From: an uncultured Gemmatimonadota bacterium
GTDB taxonomy: Bacteria; Gemmatimonadota; Gemmatimonadetes; Gemmatimonadales; Gemmatimonadaceae
Assembly: GCA_946480295.1 (NCBI GenBank)
Contig: CAMLIT010000058.1
Coordinates: 1-25,831, forward strand
Direction: 5' to 3'
Length of the DNA: 25,831 nucleotides
Below the pieces are notes generated by a model. That model did no database searches. It worked only from the letters and a program-made list of their open reading frames with translations, and had not been told where the DNA came from. Of this stretch, positions 7,737 to 14,862 are shown in pieces; the first letter of the stretch is position 1; every line of letters starts with the position of its first letter. The translations under genes were made by a program, and so were the position numbers.

Positions 7737-8480
7737 ATGCTCCGTCATCTCTCCCTCTCCGCGCTCGTGATCGCGCTCGGCGCCGCCGCCCCGCTGGCCG
7801 CGCAGGGCACGACGTCCGGCGCACCCGCCTGCCAGCCGACGCCGCAGGAGATCCAGCTCCGCAACGACTGGGCGAACCTCGCGCGCTACCGCGACGCGGA
7901 CGCGAAGCTCGCGCCGCCCGCGCCGGGCGAGAAGCGCGTGGTGTTCATGGGCAACTCCATCACGCAGGGGTGGGCGCCGCTCTTCGATTCGCTCTTCCCC
8001 GGCAAGCCGTACATCGGGCGGGGGATCAGCGGCCAGACGACGCCGCAGATGCTCGTGCGCTTCCGGCAGGACGTGATCGACCTGCATCCGGCGGCGGTGG
8101 TCATCCTCGCCGGGACGAACGACATCGCCGGGAACACGGGGCCGTCGACGCTGGAGATGATCGAGGACAACCTGGCGTCGATGACGGAGCTGGCGCAGGC
8201 GCACGACATCCGGGTCGTGCTCGCGTCGGTGCTCCCCGCCTACGACTACCCCTGGCGGCCGGGGCTCGAGCCGGCGCCGAAGATCGTCGCGCTCAACAAG
8301 TGGATCCGCGACTACGCGCTCGCGCACCACGCGGTGTATCTCGACTTCTGGTCGGCGATGGCGGACAGCGTGGGCGGGCTGCCGAAGGCGCTGTCGAAGG
8401 ACGGGGTGCACCCGACGCCGGCCGGCTACAAGGTCATGGCGCCGCTCACCGAGCGGGCGATCGCGGAGGCACTTCGGTAG
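7737..8480 (+). CDS. Secreted SGNH/GDSL-type hydrolase
   Basis: Exported esterase-like enzyme of 247 residues. The signal peptide MLRHLSLSALVIALGAAAPL ends near AAQ (residue 23). The four SGNH blocks are present: block I VVFMGNSIT (nucleophile S74), block II with G99 in RGISGQTTP, block III GTND (126-129, Asn128) and block V DGVHPT (D222, H225). This subgroup, with MGNSIT and KDGVHPTPAGY, resembles rhamnogalacturonan acetylesterase- or platelet-activating-factor acetylhydrolase-like lipases acting on carbohydrate esters, but the substrate is not determined. No good Shine-Dalgarno precedes the ATG at 7737; the signal peptide decides the start. The gene is monocistronic and ends in a hairpin at 8491-8518. 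Confidence 0.88.
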   Translation: MLRHLSLSALVIALGAAAPLAAQGTTSGAPACQPTPQEIQLRNDWANLARYRDADAKLAPPAPGEKRVVFMGNSITQGWAPLFDSLFPGKPYIGRGISGQTTPQMLVRFRQDVIDLHPAAVVILAGTNDIAGNTGPSTLEMIEDNLASMTELAQAHDIRVVLASVLPAYDYPWRPGLEPAPKIVALNKWIRDYALAHHAVYLDFWSAMADSVGGLPKALSKDGVHPTPAGYKVMAPLTERAIAEALR

Positions 8481-8490
8481 CGAACGACGG

Positions 8491-8518
8491 CGGGCGCGGC
8501 GGAGATCCGCGGCGCCCG
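8491..8518. terminator. Hairpin between convergent genes
   Basis: A 13-bp stem (8491-8503 with 8506-8518) with one mismatch and a minimal 2-nt loop, 10 bases after the SGNH hydrolase stop and 36 bases after the end of the convergent membrane-protein gene. No T-run follows. Confidence 0.55.
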
Positions 8519-8554
8519 CTCGAGTCGCTCGGCGTTTCGATGGCAGCGGCCGCC

Positions 8555-9046
8555 CTACTCCTGCCAGGTCACCAGGTCGTGCCGCAGCACGGGGCGGCGG
8601 GCGATCAGGAAGCCGCCCATCGCGATCCCGCTCGCGACGGTGGGCACGACGATCATCCACGCGGGGACCGCGGCGCGGATGTCCTCCGTCAGGAAGAGCA
8701 TGGCGGCGTAGGCGTGGAGGAAGACGAAGAGGAAGAGGATCGCCGCCAGGTACCAGAGCTCGGGCCCCTTCTCGGACATGAACGCCAGCCACGCGGCGGC
8801 GACGCCGATGACGAGGAAGGCGAGCAGGTGGAGGCCGTTGAAGGCGAAGACGGCGCCGGGCCAGACGACCACCTGGGCGGGGTTGGACAGGCCGTAGAAG
8901 AGATGCTCCCCGAGCAGCGCGAAGGTGAAGAAGAAGGAGCGGCCGAGGCCGACGTCGATCAGGCCGACGAGCAGGAACACGGTGGCGTAGCCGATCAGGC
9001 CGGCGAGGACGCCCTGCCAGAGCGTCTCGGTGCGATCCGCGGTCAT
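8555..9046 (-). CDS. Small multi-pass membrane protein of unknown function
   Basis: 163 residues starting at the ATG at 9046, which has a near-ideal AGGAGG six bases upstream. Four or five hydrophobic helices are visible: about 11-33, possibly 37-52, 62-88, 96-118 and 127-149. There are short polar loops and a 14-residue polar C-terminus. There are no Cys residues and no recognised motif. It is divergent from the arsR gene and shares a 155-bp upstream region containing an ATTC-N8-GAAT palindrome, so joint control with the regulator is possible. I do not recognise a family and assign no function. Confidence 0.7.
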   Translation of the reverse strand: MTADRTETLWQGVLAGLIGYATVFLLVGLIDVGLGRSFFFTFALLGEHLFYGLSNPAQVVVWPGAVFAFNGLHLLAFLVIGVAAAWLAFMSEKGPELWYLAAILFLFVFLHAYAAMLFLTEDIRAAVPAWMIVVPTVASGIAMGGFLIARRPVLRHDLVTWQE

Positions 9047-9162
9047 GGCGACCTCCTGGTGTTGGGCCGGTGGACTGTCGCCCCTCCAACGTGCAGAACG
9101 CCCCCGCGCCGTCAGTCGGGGGAACCCGGAGCGGGCGTGCGGATCTCCCGCGCAGCGACTAA

Positions 9163-9178
9163 ATTCCCGGACAGGAAT
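9163..9178. promoter_or_regulatory. Candidate ArsR-family operator, ATTC-N8-GAAT
   Basis: ATTC (9163-9166), eight bases, then GAAT (9175-9178) form a perfect palindrome 24 bases before the arsR start. It overlaps a probable -10 (TATATC at 9178-9183). ATTC-N8-GAAT is the published form of the BigR/SqrR persulfide-sensor operator. That this regulator binds it, and so autoregulates, is inference. Confidence 0.55.
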
Positions 9179-9201
9179 ATATCCGGACCGGGGACCCACC
9201 G

Positions 9202-9531
9202 ATGACCAGGACCACCATGACGCCCCAGGTGCTGCAGCTCGTCGCCGAGCGCTTCAAGGCGCTCGCCGAGCCGGCGCGCCTCGCGATCCTCAACCGCCTG
9301 CGCGACCGCGAGCTGACCGTCACGGAGCTCGTCGAGCAGACGGGGCTCGGCCAGGCGAACGTCTCGAAGCACCTCCAGCTCCTGCACTCGCTCGGCTTCG
9401 TGTCGCGCCGCAAGGAGGGGCTGTTCGTCCACTACAGCCTCGCCGACCGGCAGGTCTTCCAGCTCTGCGATATCATGTGCGGCCGGCTCGAGGCGGAGCT
9501 GAAGAGCCGGCGCAGGGTGCTGGCGTCGTGA
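9202..9531 (+). CDS. ArsR/SmtB-family repressor, possibly a thiol or persulfide sensor
   Basis: 109-residue winged-helix dimeric repressor. The family sequence runs from RFKALAEPARLAILNRL (18-33) through the recognition helix region GLGQANVSKHLQLL (48-61) to the beta-wing VSRRKEGLFVHYSL (67-80). The only cysteines are C89 and C93 in the C-terminal dimerisation helix, spaced CDIMC. The canonical arsenic or cadmium ligands in the recognition helix (CxC near residue 32) are absent. BigR/SqrR sensors use one N-terminal and one C-terminal Cys, so the arrangement here differs. The upstream ATTC-N8-GAAT palindrome and the thioredoxin and sulfur-transfer neighbours point to thiol or sulfide sensing. 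The stop overlaps the GTG of the next gene. Confidence 0.85.
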   Translation: MTRTTMTPQVLQLVAERFKALAEPARLAILNRLRDRELTVTELVEQTGLGQANVSKHLQLLHSLGFVSRRKEGLFVHYSLADRQVFQLCDIMCGRLEAELKSRRRVLAS

Positions 9532-10091
9532 AGCGACGGAGGCGGTGGCTGGAGGCGCTCCTCTGGCTCGCGCTCATCGCGTTCGTCGGGCACCGCGTCT
9601 GGCCGCAGCTCGAGGCGCTCGCCGGCGTGGCCGCGGCGAACGCCGCCGCGCCGCGCTTCCAGCTCACCACGCTCGACGGCGCGCCGATCGACTCCGACCA
9701 GCTCCGCGGCAAGGTGGTACTGGTGAACTTCTGGGCCACGTGGTGCCCGCCGTGCCGGGTGGAGATGCCGTCGTTCCAGCGGATCTACGACGCGCATCGC
9801 GCGCAGGGCTTCACCATCGTCGGCGTCTCGATGGACGCGACGGGGAGCGACGCAGTGCGGCGCTTCCTCGCCGAGCACCACATCGCGTATCCCGTGGCGA
9901 TGGCGTCGGGCACGGTGGTGCAGGACTTCGGCGGGGTGGCCCAGCTCCCGACGTCGTTCCTCATCGACCGCGAGGGGCGCACGCGCTACGAGGTGCACGG
10001 GATCTTCGCCCCGATCGCGCTGGAGCGCGCCGTCGACAAGCTGCTCGCCGACGGGGCGCCCGCGGACACCGCGGTGCGCGCGCTCAGGTGA
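9528..10091 (+). CDS. Membrane-anchored TlpA/ResA-type thiol-disulfide oxidoreductase
   Basis: 187-residue thioredoxin-fold protein facing the periplasm. A basic start (VKRRRRW) and one hydrophobic segment (about 7-25) form an uncleaved anchor, and the redoxin domain covers about 42-175. The active site is WATWCPPC (C73, C76). The cis-Pro segment is QLPTSFLIDREG. This fits the TlpA/ResA group, which reduces disulfides in cytochrome c maturation or other exported proteins. The start is a GTG at 9528 overlapping the arsR stop (GTGA), so the two are translationally coupled, and the repressor probably controls this gene. Its last eight bases overlap the end of the convergent dsrE-like gene. Confidence 0.9.
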   Translation: MKRRRRWLEALLWLALIAFVGHRVWPQLEALAGVAAANAAAPRFQLTTLDGAPIDSDQLRGKVVLVNFWATWCPPCRVEMPSFQRIYDAHRAQGFTIVGVSMDATGSDAVRRFLAEHHIAYPVAMASGTVVQDFGGVAQLPTSFLIDREGRTRYEVHGIFAPIALERAVDKLLADGAPADTAVRALR

Positions 10092-10551
10092 AGATGATCT
10101 GCCCGCCGGCGGCGAGGGCGTAGAACTCGCCGACGGTGATGATCCCCTCGAGCTCCTCGATGAAGTCCTCGCGGCCGAGCTCGAACATCTCCACCGAAGC
10201 CTTGCACGCGTAGAGCTTCGCGCCGGAATCGGCGAGCAGGGTGACGAACTCGGGGATCGGCGGAAAATCCAGCTCGGCCATCCGCTTCTCCATCTGGTGC
10301 GTCACCAGCGCGGAGACGCCGGGCAGCCCGCCCACCATTGTCGCCAGGTGGAGCCCGGGGTTGCCGACGGTCGCGACCTTCAGGTGGTCGGAGTGGGTCC
10401 GGTTGATCGCGTCGAGCCCGAAGAAGGTGAAGAAGACGTTCGCCTCGATCCCCTCCATGCGGGCGCCGTTGGCCATGATGAGGCCCGGGTAGATCCCCTC
10501 GAAGGAGCCCTTCGAGACGATGATCGAGACCTTCTCGATAGTCTCTGCCAT
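10084..10551 (-). CDS. DsrE/DsrF/DrsH-like (DsrE2-type) sulfur-transfer protein
   Basis: 155 residues. The fold and the segment GAKLYACKASVEMF (110-123) with a single Cys, C116, match the DsrE2 branch of the DsrE/DsrF family, whose cysteine carries persulfide sulfur between rhodanese/TusA-type donors and acceptors. The C-terminal GEFYALAAGGQIIFT is also typical. Third in a minus-strand run after the SQR-like and TusE genes, it is separated from tusE by a 76-bp spacer that holds a hairpin repeat. It overlaps the convergent thioredoxin gene by eight bases. The ATG at 10551 has only a weak ribosome site. DsrE2 proteins are often membrane-bound; no transmembrane helix is evident here. Confidence 0.85.
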   Translation of the reverse strand: MAETIEKVSIIVSKGSFEGIYPGLIMANGARMEGIEANVFFTFFGLDAINRTHSDHLKVATVGNPGLHLATMVGGLPGVSALVTHQMEKRMAELDFPPIPEFVTLLADSGAKLYACKASVEMFELGREDFIEELEGIITVGEFYALAAGGQIIFT

Positions 10552-10564
10552 ATGTCGATGTGGG

Positions 10565-10631
10565 TCAGGTAGATCCCTCGCCGTCGCTTCGCTCAGGCTC
10601 GGGATGACCGCGCGCTCATGCGCGCGGTCAT
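10565..10631 (-). repeat. Hairpin plus conserved tail, candidate dispersed intergenic repeat
   Basis: A perfect 12-bp stem (10604-10615 with 10620-10631) with loop TCAT overlaps the tusE stop codon. On the minus strand it is followed by TCCCGAGCCTGAGCGAAGCG and, a few bases later, GAGGGATCT. Tails of the type CCTGAGCGAAGCG...GGATCT are known to me as scattered intergenic repeats in several high-GC bacterial genomes. A single window cannot show copy number. It may act as an attenuator between tusE and dsrE. Confidence 0.5.
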
Positions 10632-10939
10632 ATGCATCCGTGCGGTTTGGGGATGCCGCCGATCTTCGCGGCGAGCCTGGCCGGTCCCTTCGGGAAGAGC
10701 TGATACAGCTCCTTCGTCGCGACGCCGGACTCCTTGCCGAGCGAGCGGATCGTCGGCGCGGTGCCCGTTTGCAGGTAGCGGTCGCGCATGAAGCGGACGA
10801 CCTGCCAGTGTCGGTCGGTGAGCTCGATGCCGAGGTCGCGCGCGATCGTCCGGCCGATCTCCTCCGTCCACTGTTCCGGCTTCTGCAGGAAGCCCTCGGC
10901 GTCCACTTCGATGGGTTGGTTGTCGATGAGAGTGGTCAT
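10628..10939 (-). CDS. tusE: TusE/DsrC-family sulfur relay protein
   Basis: 103 residues, the usual length. TusE/DsrC proteins accept sulfur as a persulfide on a swinging C-terminal arm. The family pattern is clear: GFLQKPEQWTEEI near the start, DRHWQVVRFMRDRY in the middle and the C-terminal IPKPHGCI, with the penultimate Cys102. DsrC of dissimilatory sulfur metabolism has a second Cys 11 residues earlier; here that position is Ala91 (LAAKIGG), so the protein is TusE-like, with one cysteine. The ATG at 10939 is preceded by GAGGAA. It lies 31 bp after the SQR-like gene and upstream of the dsrE2 gene, so a joint sulfane-sulfur relay is likely. No dsrAB, tusBCD or mnmA is in view. Confidence 0.88.
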   Translation of the reverse strand: MTTLIDNQPIEVDAEGFLQKPEQWTEEIGRTIARDLGIELTDRHWQVVRFMRDRYLQTGTAPTIRSLGKESGVATKELYQLFPKGPARLAAKIGGIPKPHGCI

Positions 10940-10970
10940 GTCGCGTTCCTCGCTCGTGGCGCGGGCGTGC

Positions 10971-12266
10971 TCAGACGCCCGCGGGGATCTCCGGTTCCTT
11001 CGGCGCCGCGACCTCGGGGAGCGGGTGCTTGCCGCGCATCGTCATGCGCGCGGGGACGCCGGGGATGTCGCGGCCAGGCAGGAGCAGGTTCCAGTACACC
11101 CAGCGGAAGGCGAGCTTGCCGAGGTGGTTCAGGCGCGACTCGGCGAGCAGGCGCATCGGACCGACGCCCGGGACGGGGAAGGTGCCGGGGAGCGGCTCGA
11201 CATCGTAGTTGAAGTCGATGAGCAGCGCCTTGCCGTGTCCCGTCTCGATGAAGCAGTTGGCGTGGCCATCGAAGTCGGGGGCGAGGGGCTCGCCGCGCAG
11301 GAAGCGCGCGATGTTGTCGGCGAGGATCTCCGCCTCGAAGTGCGCCACCGATCCCGCCTTCGAAGCGGGCACGTTGGCGGCGTCGCCGATGGCGAAGACG
11401 TTGGGCGCCACCGTCGCCTGAAGGGTGTGGGGATCGGTGAGCACGAACCCCATGTCGTCGCCGAGGCCGGGCGAGCGCGCGACGAACTCCGCGCCGGCGT
11501 GCGCGGGAATGGCGACGAGGAGGTCATAGGGCACGCGGCGTTCGTCCCACGACCAGACGGTGCGCTCGGCCCCGTCCACGCGGCCGGTGGCGAACTCGGT
11601 GACGAGCTCGATCCCCTTCTCGCGCAGGAGGTGCGTGAGCGCCTTCGCACAGGTCGCCTTCGTGAAGGCGCTGTCGAGCGGCGTGACGTAGGTGATGCTC
11701 ACGCGGTCGCGGATGCCGCGTTCGGTGAAGAACGCGTCGGCGAGGAAGGCGAACTCCAGCGGGGCGACGGGGCACTTGATCGGCATGTCGACGATGTCGA
11801 TCACGAGATGGCCGCCGGGCCAGTCGGCGAGCCGGCGCTGGAGCTTCGTCGCGCCGTCGAGGGTGTAGAAGTCGAAGATGGTGTCCCGCCAGCCGACGCC
11901 GTCGAGGCCTTCCGTCTCGTGCGGCACGACGCGGCTCCCGCTGGCGACGACGAGGACGTCGTAGCGGAGCGGGGTGCCCTCGCGCAGGTAGACGGTGTTC
12001 TCCGACGCGGCGACGTGGTCCACCGTGTCGCGAACGAGGATCACGTCGGGATGGATGAGCGACCGCCGCGAGCGGACGAGCTGCTCGGGGGTGTGCTCGC
12101 CGAAGGGGAGGAAGAGGAGCCCGGGCTGATACAGGTGGTGCTCGTCGGGATCGACGACGGTGATCGTGGTGCGGCCGGCGCCCACGTCGTCGGCATACAG
12201 CCGCCGCAGCCGATTGGCCATGATCGTGCCGGCGGTCCCGGCGCCGAGAATGAGGATGCGAGACAT
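10971..12266 (-). CDS. SQR-like FAD-dependent NAD(P)/FAD oxidoreductase (probable sulfide:quinone oxidoreductase relative)
   Basis: 431-residue flavoprotein of the two-dinucleotide-binding fold. The FAD-binding Rossmann motif is ILGAGTAGTIMANRL (6-20), and the second FAD contact is NVFAIGDAANV (289-299). Cysteines lie at 165 (MPIKCPVAP), 206 and 338 (GHANCFIE). C165 and C338 fall near the two redox-active cysteines of sulfide:quinone oxidoreductases, which oxidise sulfide and pass electrons to quinone at the membrane. The C-terminal part (PGRDIPGVPARMTM) would hold the membrane-facing amphipathic helices. The ATG at 12266 follows GAGG; longer in-frame starts lack homology. It is first in the operon with tusE and dsrE2, which supports sulfide-derived sulfur as its product. 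It could instead be another flavocytochrome-c or NDH-2-type relative. Confidence 0.8.
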   Translation of the reverse strand: MSRILILGAGTAGTIMANRLRRLYADDVGAGRTTITVVDPDEHHLYQPGLLFLPFGEHTPEQLVRSRRSLIHPDVILVRDTVDHVAASENTVYLREGTPLRYDVLVVASGSRVVPHETEGLDGVGWRDTIFDFYTLDGATKLQRRLADWPGGHLVIDIVDMPIKCPVAPLEFAFLADAFFTERGIRDRVSITYVTPLDSAFTKATCAKALTHLLREKGIELVTEFATGRVDGAERTVWSWDERRVPYDLLVAIPAHAGAEFVARSPGLGDDMGFVLTDPHTLQATVAPNVFAIGDAANVPASKAGSVAHFEAEILADNIARFLRGEPLAPDFDGHANCFIETGHGKALLIDFNYDVEPLPGTFPVPGVGPMRLLAESRLNHLGKLAFRWVYWNLLLPGRDIPGVPARMTMRGKHPLPEVAAPKEPEIPAGV

Positions 12267-12409
12267 CGCGAGCCTCGAGGAGCACGAGGGAGAGACTGCA
12301 CTGGCGCGTGCTCGAACGATGCGCCGGCGACGCGGCGGACGACCATCGGGCATTTCCGGGAGCGCGGTCGGGCACCCGCCTAGGCGAGAGGCGCAGCGGC
12401 GCCCGGGGT

Positions 12410-12444
12410 GCCGGGCCGCCCCGCCCGTTGCGTGGCGGCCCGGC
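12410..12444. repeat. 11-bp inverted repeat in the leader of the MFS gene
   Basis: GCCGGGCCGCC (12410-12420) and GGCGGCCCGGC (12434-12444) are exact inverted copies with a 13-nt loop, ending 21 bases before the ATG of the MFS gene. In mRNA this would be a strong hairpin next to the ribosome site, so it may limit translation, or it may terminate upstream transcription. No T-run follows. Confidence 0.5.
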
Positions 12445-12465
12445 CCCTGCGAACGTCCGCGGTCC

Positions 12466-13623
12466 ATGCCACGACAGACGCCACGCGTGGGACTGCTCGC
12501 CGTCACGGCGGGGATCTCCGTCGCGAACCTCTACTACAACCAGCCGCTGCTGCCGCAGATCGGCCGCTCGTTCGGCTACGGCGACGGGCAGACGGGGCTC
12601 GTGTCCACGACGACGCAGATCGGCTACGCGATCGGGCTGCTGCTGTTCGTCCCGTTAGGCGACATCCTGGAGCGGCGCCGGCTGATGGCGTCGCTGCTCG
12701 TGGCGGTGGCGGTGTCGCTGGCCGGCGCTGCAGTCGCGCCGAGCCTGGGCTGGCTGGCGCTGGCGAGCCTGGCGATCGGGATCACGACGGTCGTGCCGCA
12801 GCTCGTGATCCCGTATGGCGCGGGGCTGGTGCCGGCCGCCGAGCGTGGACGGGTCGTCGGCCACATCATGGGCGGGCTGCTGATCGGCATCCTCGCCGCG
12901 CGCGTCGTGTCCGGCGCCGTCGGCGCGCTGGCCGGGTGGCGCACGATGTTCGCGCTGGCGGCGGTCGCGATGCTCGGGCTCGCTGCGGCGCTGATGCGGC
13001 TGCTGCCGGCGAGTCCGCCGACGTCGACGATGCGCTATCCGGAGCTCCTGCGGTCGCTCGTGACCATCGCCCGGCGTGAACCGATCCTGCGGGACGCGTC
13101 GTTCATCGGGGCGATGGTCTTCCTCGCCTTCAGCGCGTTCTGGACGACGCTCGCCTTCCGGCTGGAGTGGCCGCCGCTGCACTACGGGAGCACGGTGGCG
13201 GGGTCGTTCGGGCTGGTGGGGATCGTCGGGGCGTCGGCGGCGCCGCTGATCGGCCGCAGGGCGGACCGCACGTCCCCGCGCGCGACGGTGGGCCTCGGTC
13301 TCGCGATCATCGTCGCGGCGTTCGTGCTGTTCGCGGCGGCGGGGCATACGCTGGCCGGCCTCGTGGCCGGGGTGATCATCCTCGACGCGGGGACGCAGGC
13401 GGTCGGCGTCTCCAACCAGGCGCGGATCTACCGGCTGCCGGCCGAGGCGCACAGCCGGCTGAACACGGTGTACATGACGACCTACTTCGCCGGTGGCTCG
13501 TTAGGCTCGGCGCTCGGCGCGTGGGCGTGGGGGCACTGGCGGTGGGCTGGCGTGTGCACGGTCGCGCTCTCGGCGCTGGGCCTCGCCGTCGTCGGATACC
13601 GGCTCGGGCGCGAAGTCGCCTGA
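12466..13623 (+). CDS. MFS transporter, DHA1-like
   Basis: 385 residues with a 12-helix major facilitator pattern in the inner membrane. The first helix carries VANLYYNQPLLPQIG (about 20-34), a hallmark of a DHA1-type subgroup of proton-driven exporters. GDILERRRLM (about 64-73) is the motif A loop after helix 2, and the central loop lies near residues 180-205. Members of the group export drugs, sugars or metabolites; the substrate cannot be assigned. The ATG at 12466 is chosen because the protein begins just before helix 1, as homologs do. There is no clear Shine-Dalgarno, and a strong hairpin lies just upstream. It converges with the Old Yellow Enzyme gene over a 10-bp gap. Confidence 0.88.
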   Translation: MPRQTPRVGLLAVTAGISVANLYYNQPLLPQIGRSFGYGDGQTGLVSTTTQIGYAIGLLLFVPLGDILERRRLMASLLVAVAVSLAGAAVAPSLGWLALASLAIGITTVVPQLVIPYGAGLVPAAERGRVVGHIMGGLLIGILAARVVSGAVGALAGWRTMFALAAVAMLGLAAALMRLLPASPPTSTMRYPELLRSLVTIARREPILRDASFIGAMVFLAFSAFWTTLAFRLEWPPLHYGSTVAGSFGLVGIVGASAAPLIGRRADRTSPRATVGLGLAIIVAAFVLFAAAGHTLAGLVAGVIILDAGTQAVGVSNQARIYRLPAEAHSRLNTVYMTTYFAGGSLGSALGAWAWGHWRWAGVCTVALSALGLAVVGYRLGREVA

Positions 13624-13633
13624 TGCCAGCGAC

Positions 13634-14710
13634 TCAGTCGCGGGCGCGCTCGTACTGCACCGGCCACCCGACCTGCACGCCGAGCTGGCGGGCGGCGTGG
13701 AGGGGCCAGTAGGGATCGCGCAGCAGCTGCCGGGCAAGGAACACCATGTCGGCGCGTCCCTCGCGCACGATGGCCTCGGCCTGCTGAGGGTCGGTGATCA
13801 GCCCGACGGCGGCGGTGCACATCCCGCTCTCCCGGCGGATGCGCTCGGCGAACTCGGCCTGGTATCCCGGGCCGACGGGGATGGTGACGCCGGGGACGAC
13901 TCCGCCCGACGAGCAGTCGAACAGGTCGACGCCGAGGGGACGGAGCTGGCGCGCGAGCGCGATCGACTGCTCGACGTCCCAGCCGCCGGGCACCCAGTCC
14001 GTCGCCGAGATGCGGACGAGGAGGGGCAGCTCCTCGGGGATGACGACGCGGACCGCCTCGACGACCTCGCGCACGATGCGCGTGCGGTTCTCGAGCGAGC
14101 CTCCGTACTCGTCGGGGCGCTGGTTCGACAGCGGCGAGAGGAACTGGTGGAGGAGATAGCCGTGTGCCGCGTGCAGCTCGACGACGCGGAAGTCGGCCGC
14201 GACGGCGCGGCGGGCCGCGTCGGCGAAGGCGCCGACGATGTCGCGGATCTGCGTCGTGGACAGCGCCTCGGGAACCGGGTCCTTCGGCCGGAAGGGGATC
14301 GCGCTCGGCGCGTAGATCGGGCGCCAGGCGCCCTCGTCCGGGGTGAGGGCGTGGTGGCCGAGCCAGGGCACCGACGTGCTGGCCTTGCGTCCGGCGTGGC
14401 AGAGCTGGATGCCGGGGACGGCGCCCTGGTCGAGCATGAAGCGCGTGATTCGCCGCAACGGCGGCACCTGGTCGTCGCTCCAGAGGCCGAGATCGCCCGG
14501 AGAGATGCGCCCGTCCGGCGTGACGGCGGTCGCCTCGGCGATCACGAGGCCGGCGCCGCCGACGGCGCGGCCGCCGAGGTGGACGAGATGCCAGTCGTTG
14601 GCGAAGCCGTCCACGGCGGAATACTGGCACATGGGCGAGACGCCGATGCGGTTGCGCAGCGCCACGCCGCGGAGGGCGACGGGCGAGAAGAGCACGGAGC
14701 TGGTCGTCAC
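13634..14710 (-). CDS. Old Yellow Enzyme, YqjM/NamA-type NADPH:flavin oxidoreductase
   Basis: 358-residue FMN TIM barrel that reduces activated C=C bonds of enones, maleimides or nitro compounds using NADPH. It belongs to the thermophilic-like YqjM class: SPMCQYSA places the redox-tuning Cys at 28 with Tyr30, and ELHAAHGYLLHQFLSPLSNQ (178-197) gives the catalytic pair H180/H183. The Arg-containing C-terminus (PVQYERARD) is the likely arginine finger of the dimer partner. The first in-frame start is a GTG at 14710 with no visible ribosome site. The barrel begins a few residues later, so the start could be slightly downstream. It is divergent from the amidohydrolase gene. The physiological substrate is unknown, as is usual for this family. 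Confidence 0.9.
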   Translation of the reverse strand: MTTSSVLFSPVALRGVALRNRIGVSPMCQYSAVDGFANDWHLVHLGGRAVGGAGLVIAEATAVTPDGRISPGDLGLWSDDQVPPLRRITRFMLDQGAVPGIQLCHAGRKASTSVPWLGHHALTPDEGAWRPIYAPSAIPFRPKDPVPEALSTTQIRDIVGAFADAARRAVAADFRVVELHAAHGYLLHQFLSPLSNQRPDEYGGSLENRTRIVREVVEAVRVVIPEELPLLVRISATDWVPGGWDVEQSIALARQLRPLGVDLFDCSSGGVVPGVTIPVGPGYQAEFAERIRRESGMCTAAVGLITDPQQAEAIVREGRADMVFLARQLLRDPYWPLHAARQLGVQVGWPVQYERARD

Positions 14711-14862
14711 GACAGCACACGACGAGTGGAGAACGCCCGGAGGGCAAGGCGCGTTCCGGGGGGCGGTGGACGCGCGCCGGCCCGCGCGGCAATATCACAG
14801 CTTCAGGTCGTCACGTGCAGCCCGCTCGCCCGCTCCTCTCCTCGATTGGCATCGCGCCGTCC

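Noticed and set aside
9202..9531. Classical arsenic-resistance regulator
   Set aside because: The recognition-helix CxC metal site is absent and no arsB, arsC or acr3 is nearby; the upstream palindrome and neighbours fit thiol or sulfur sensing better.
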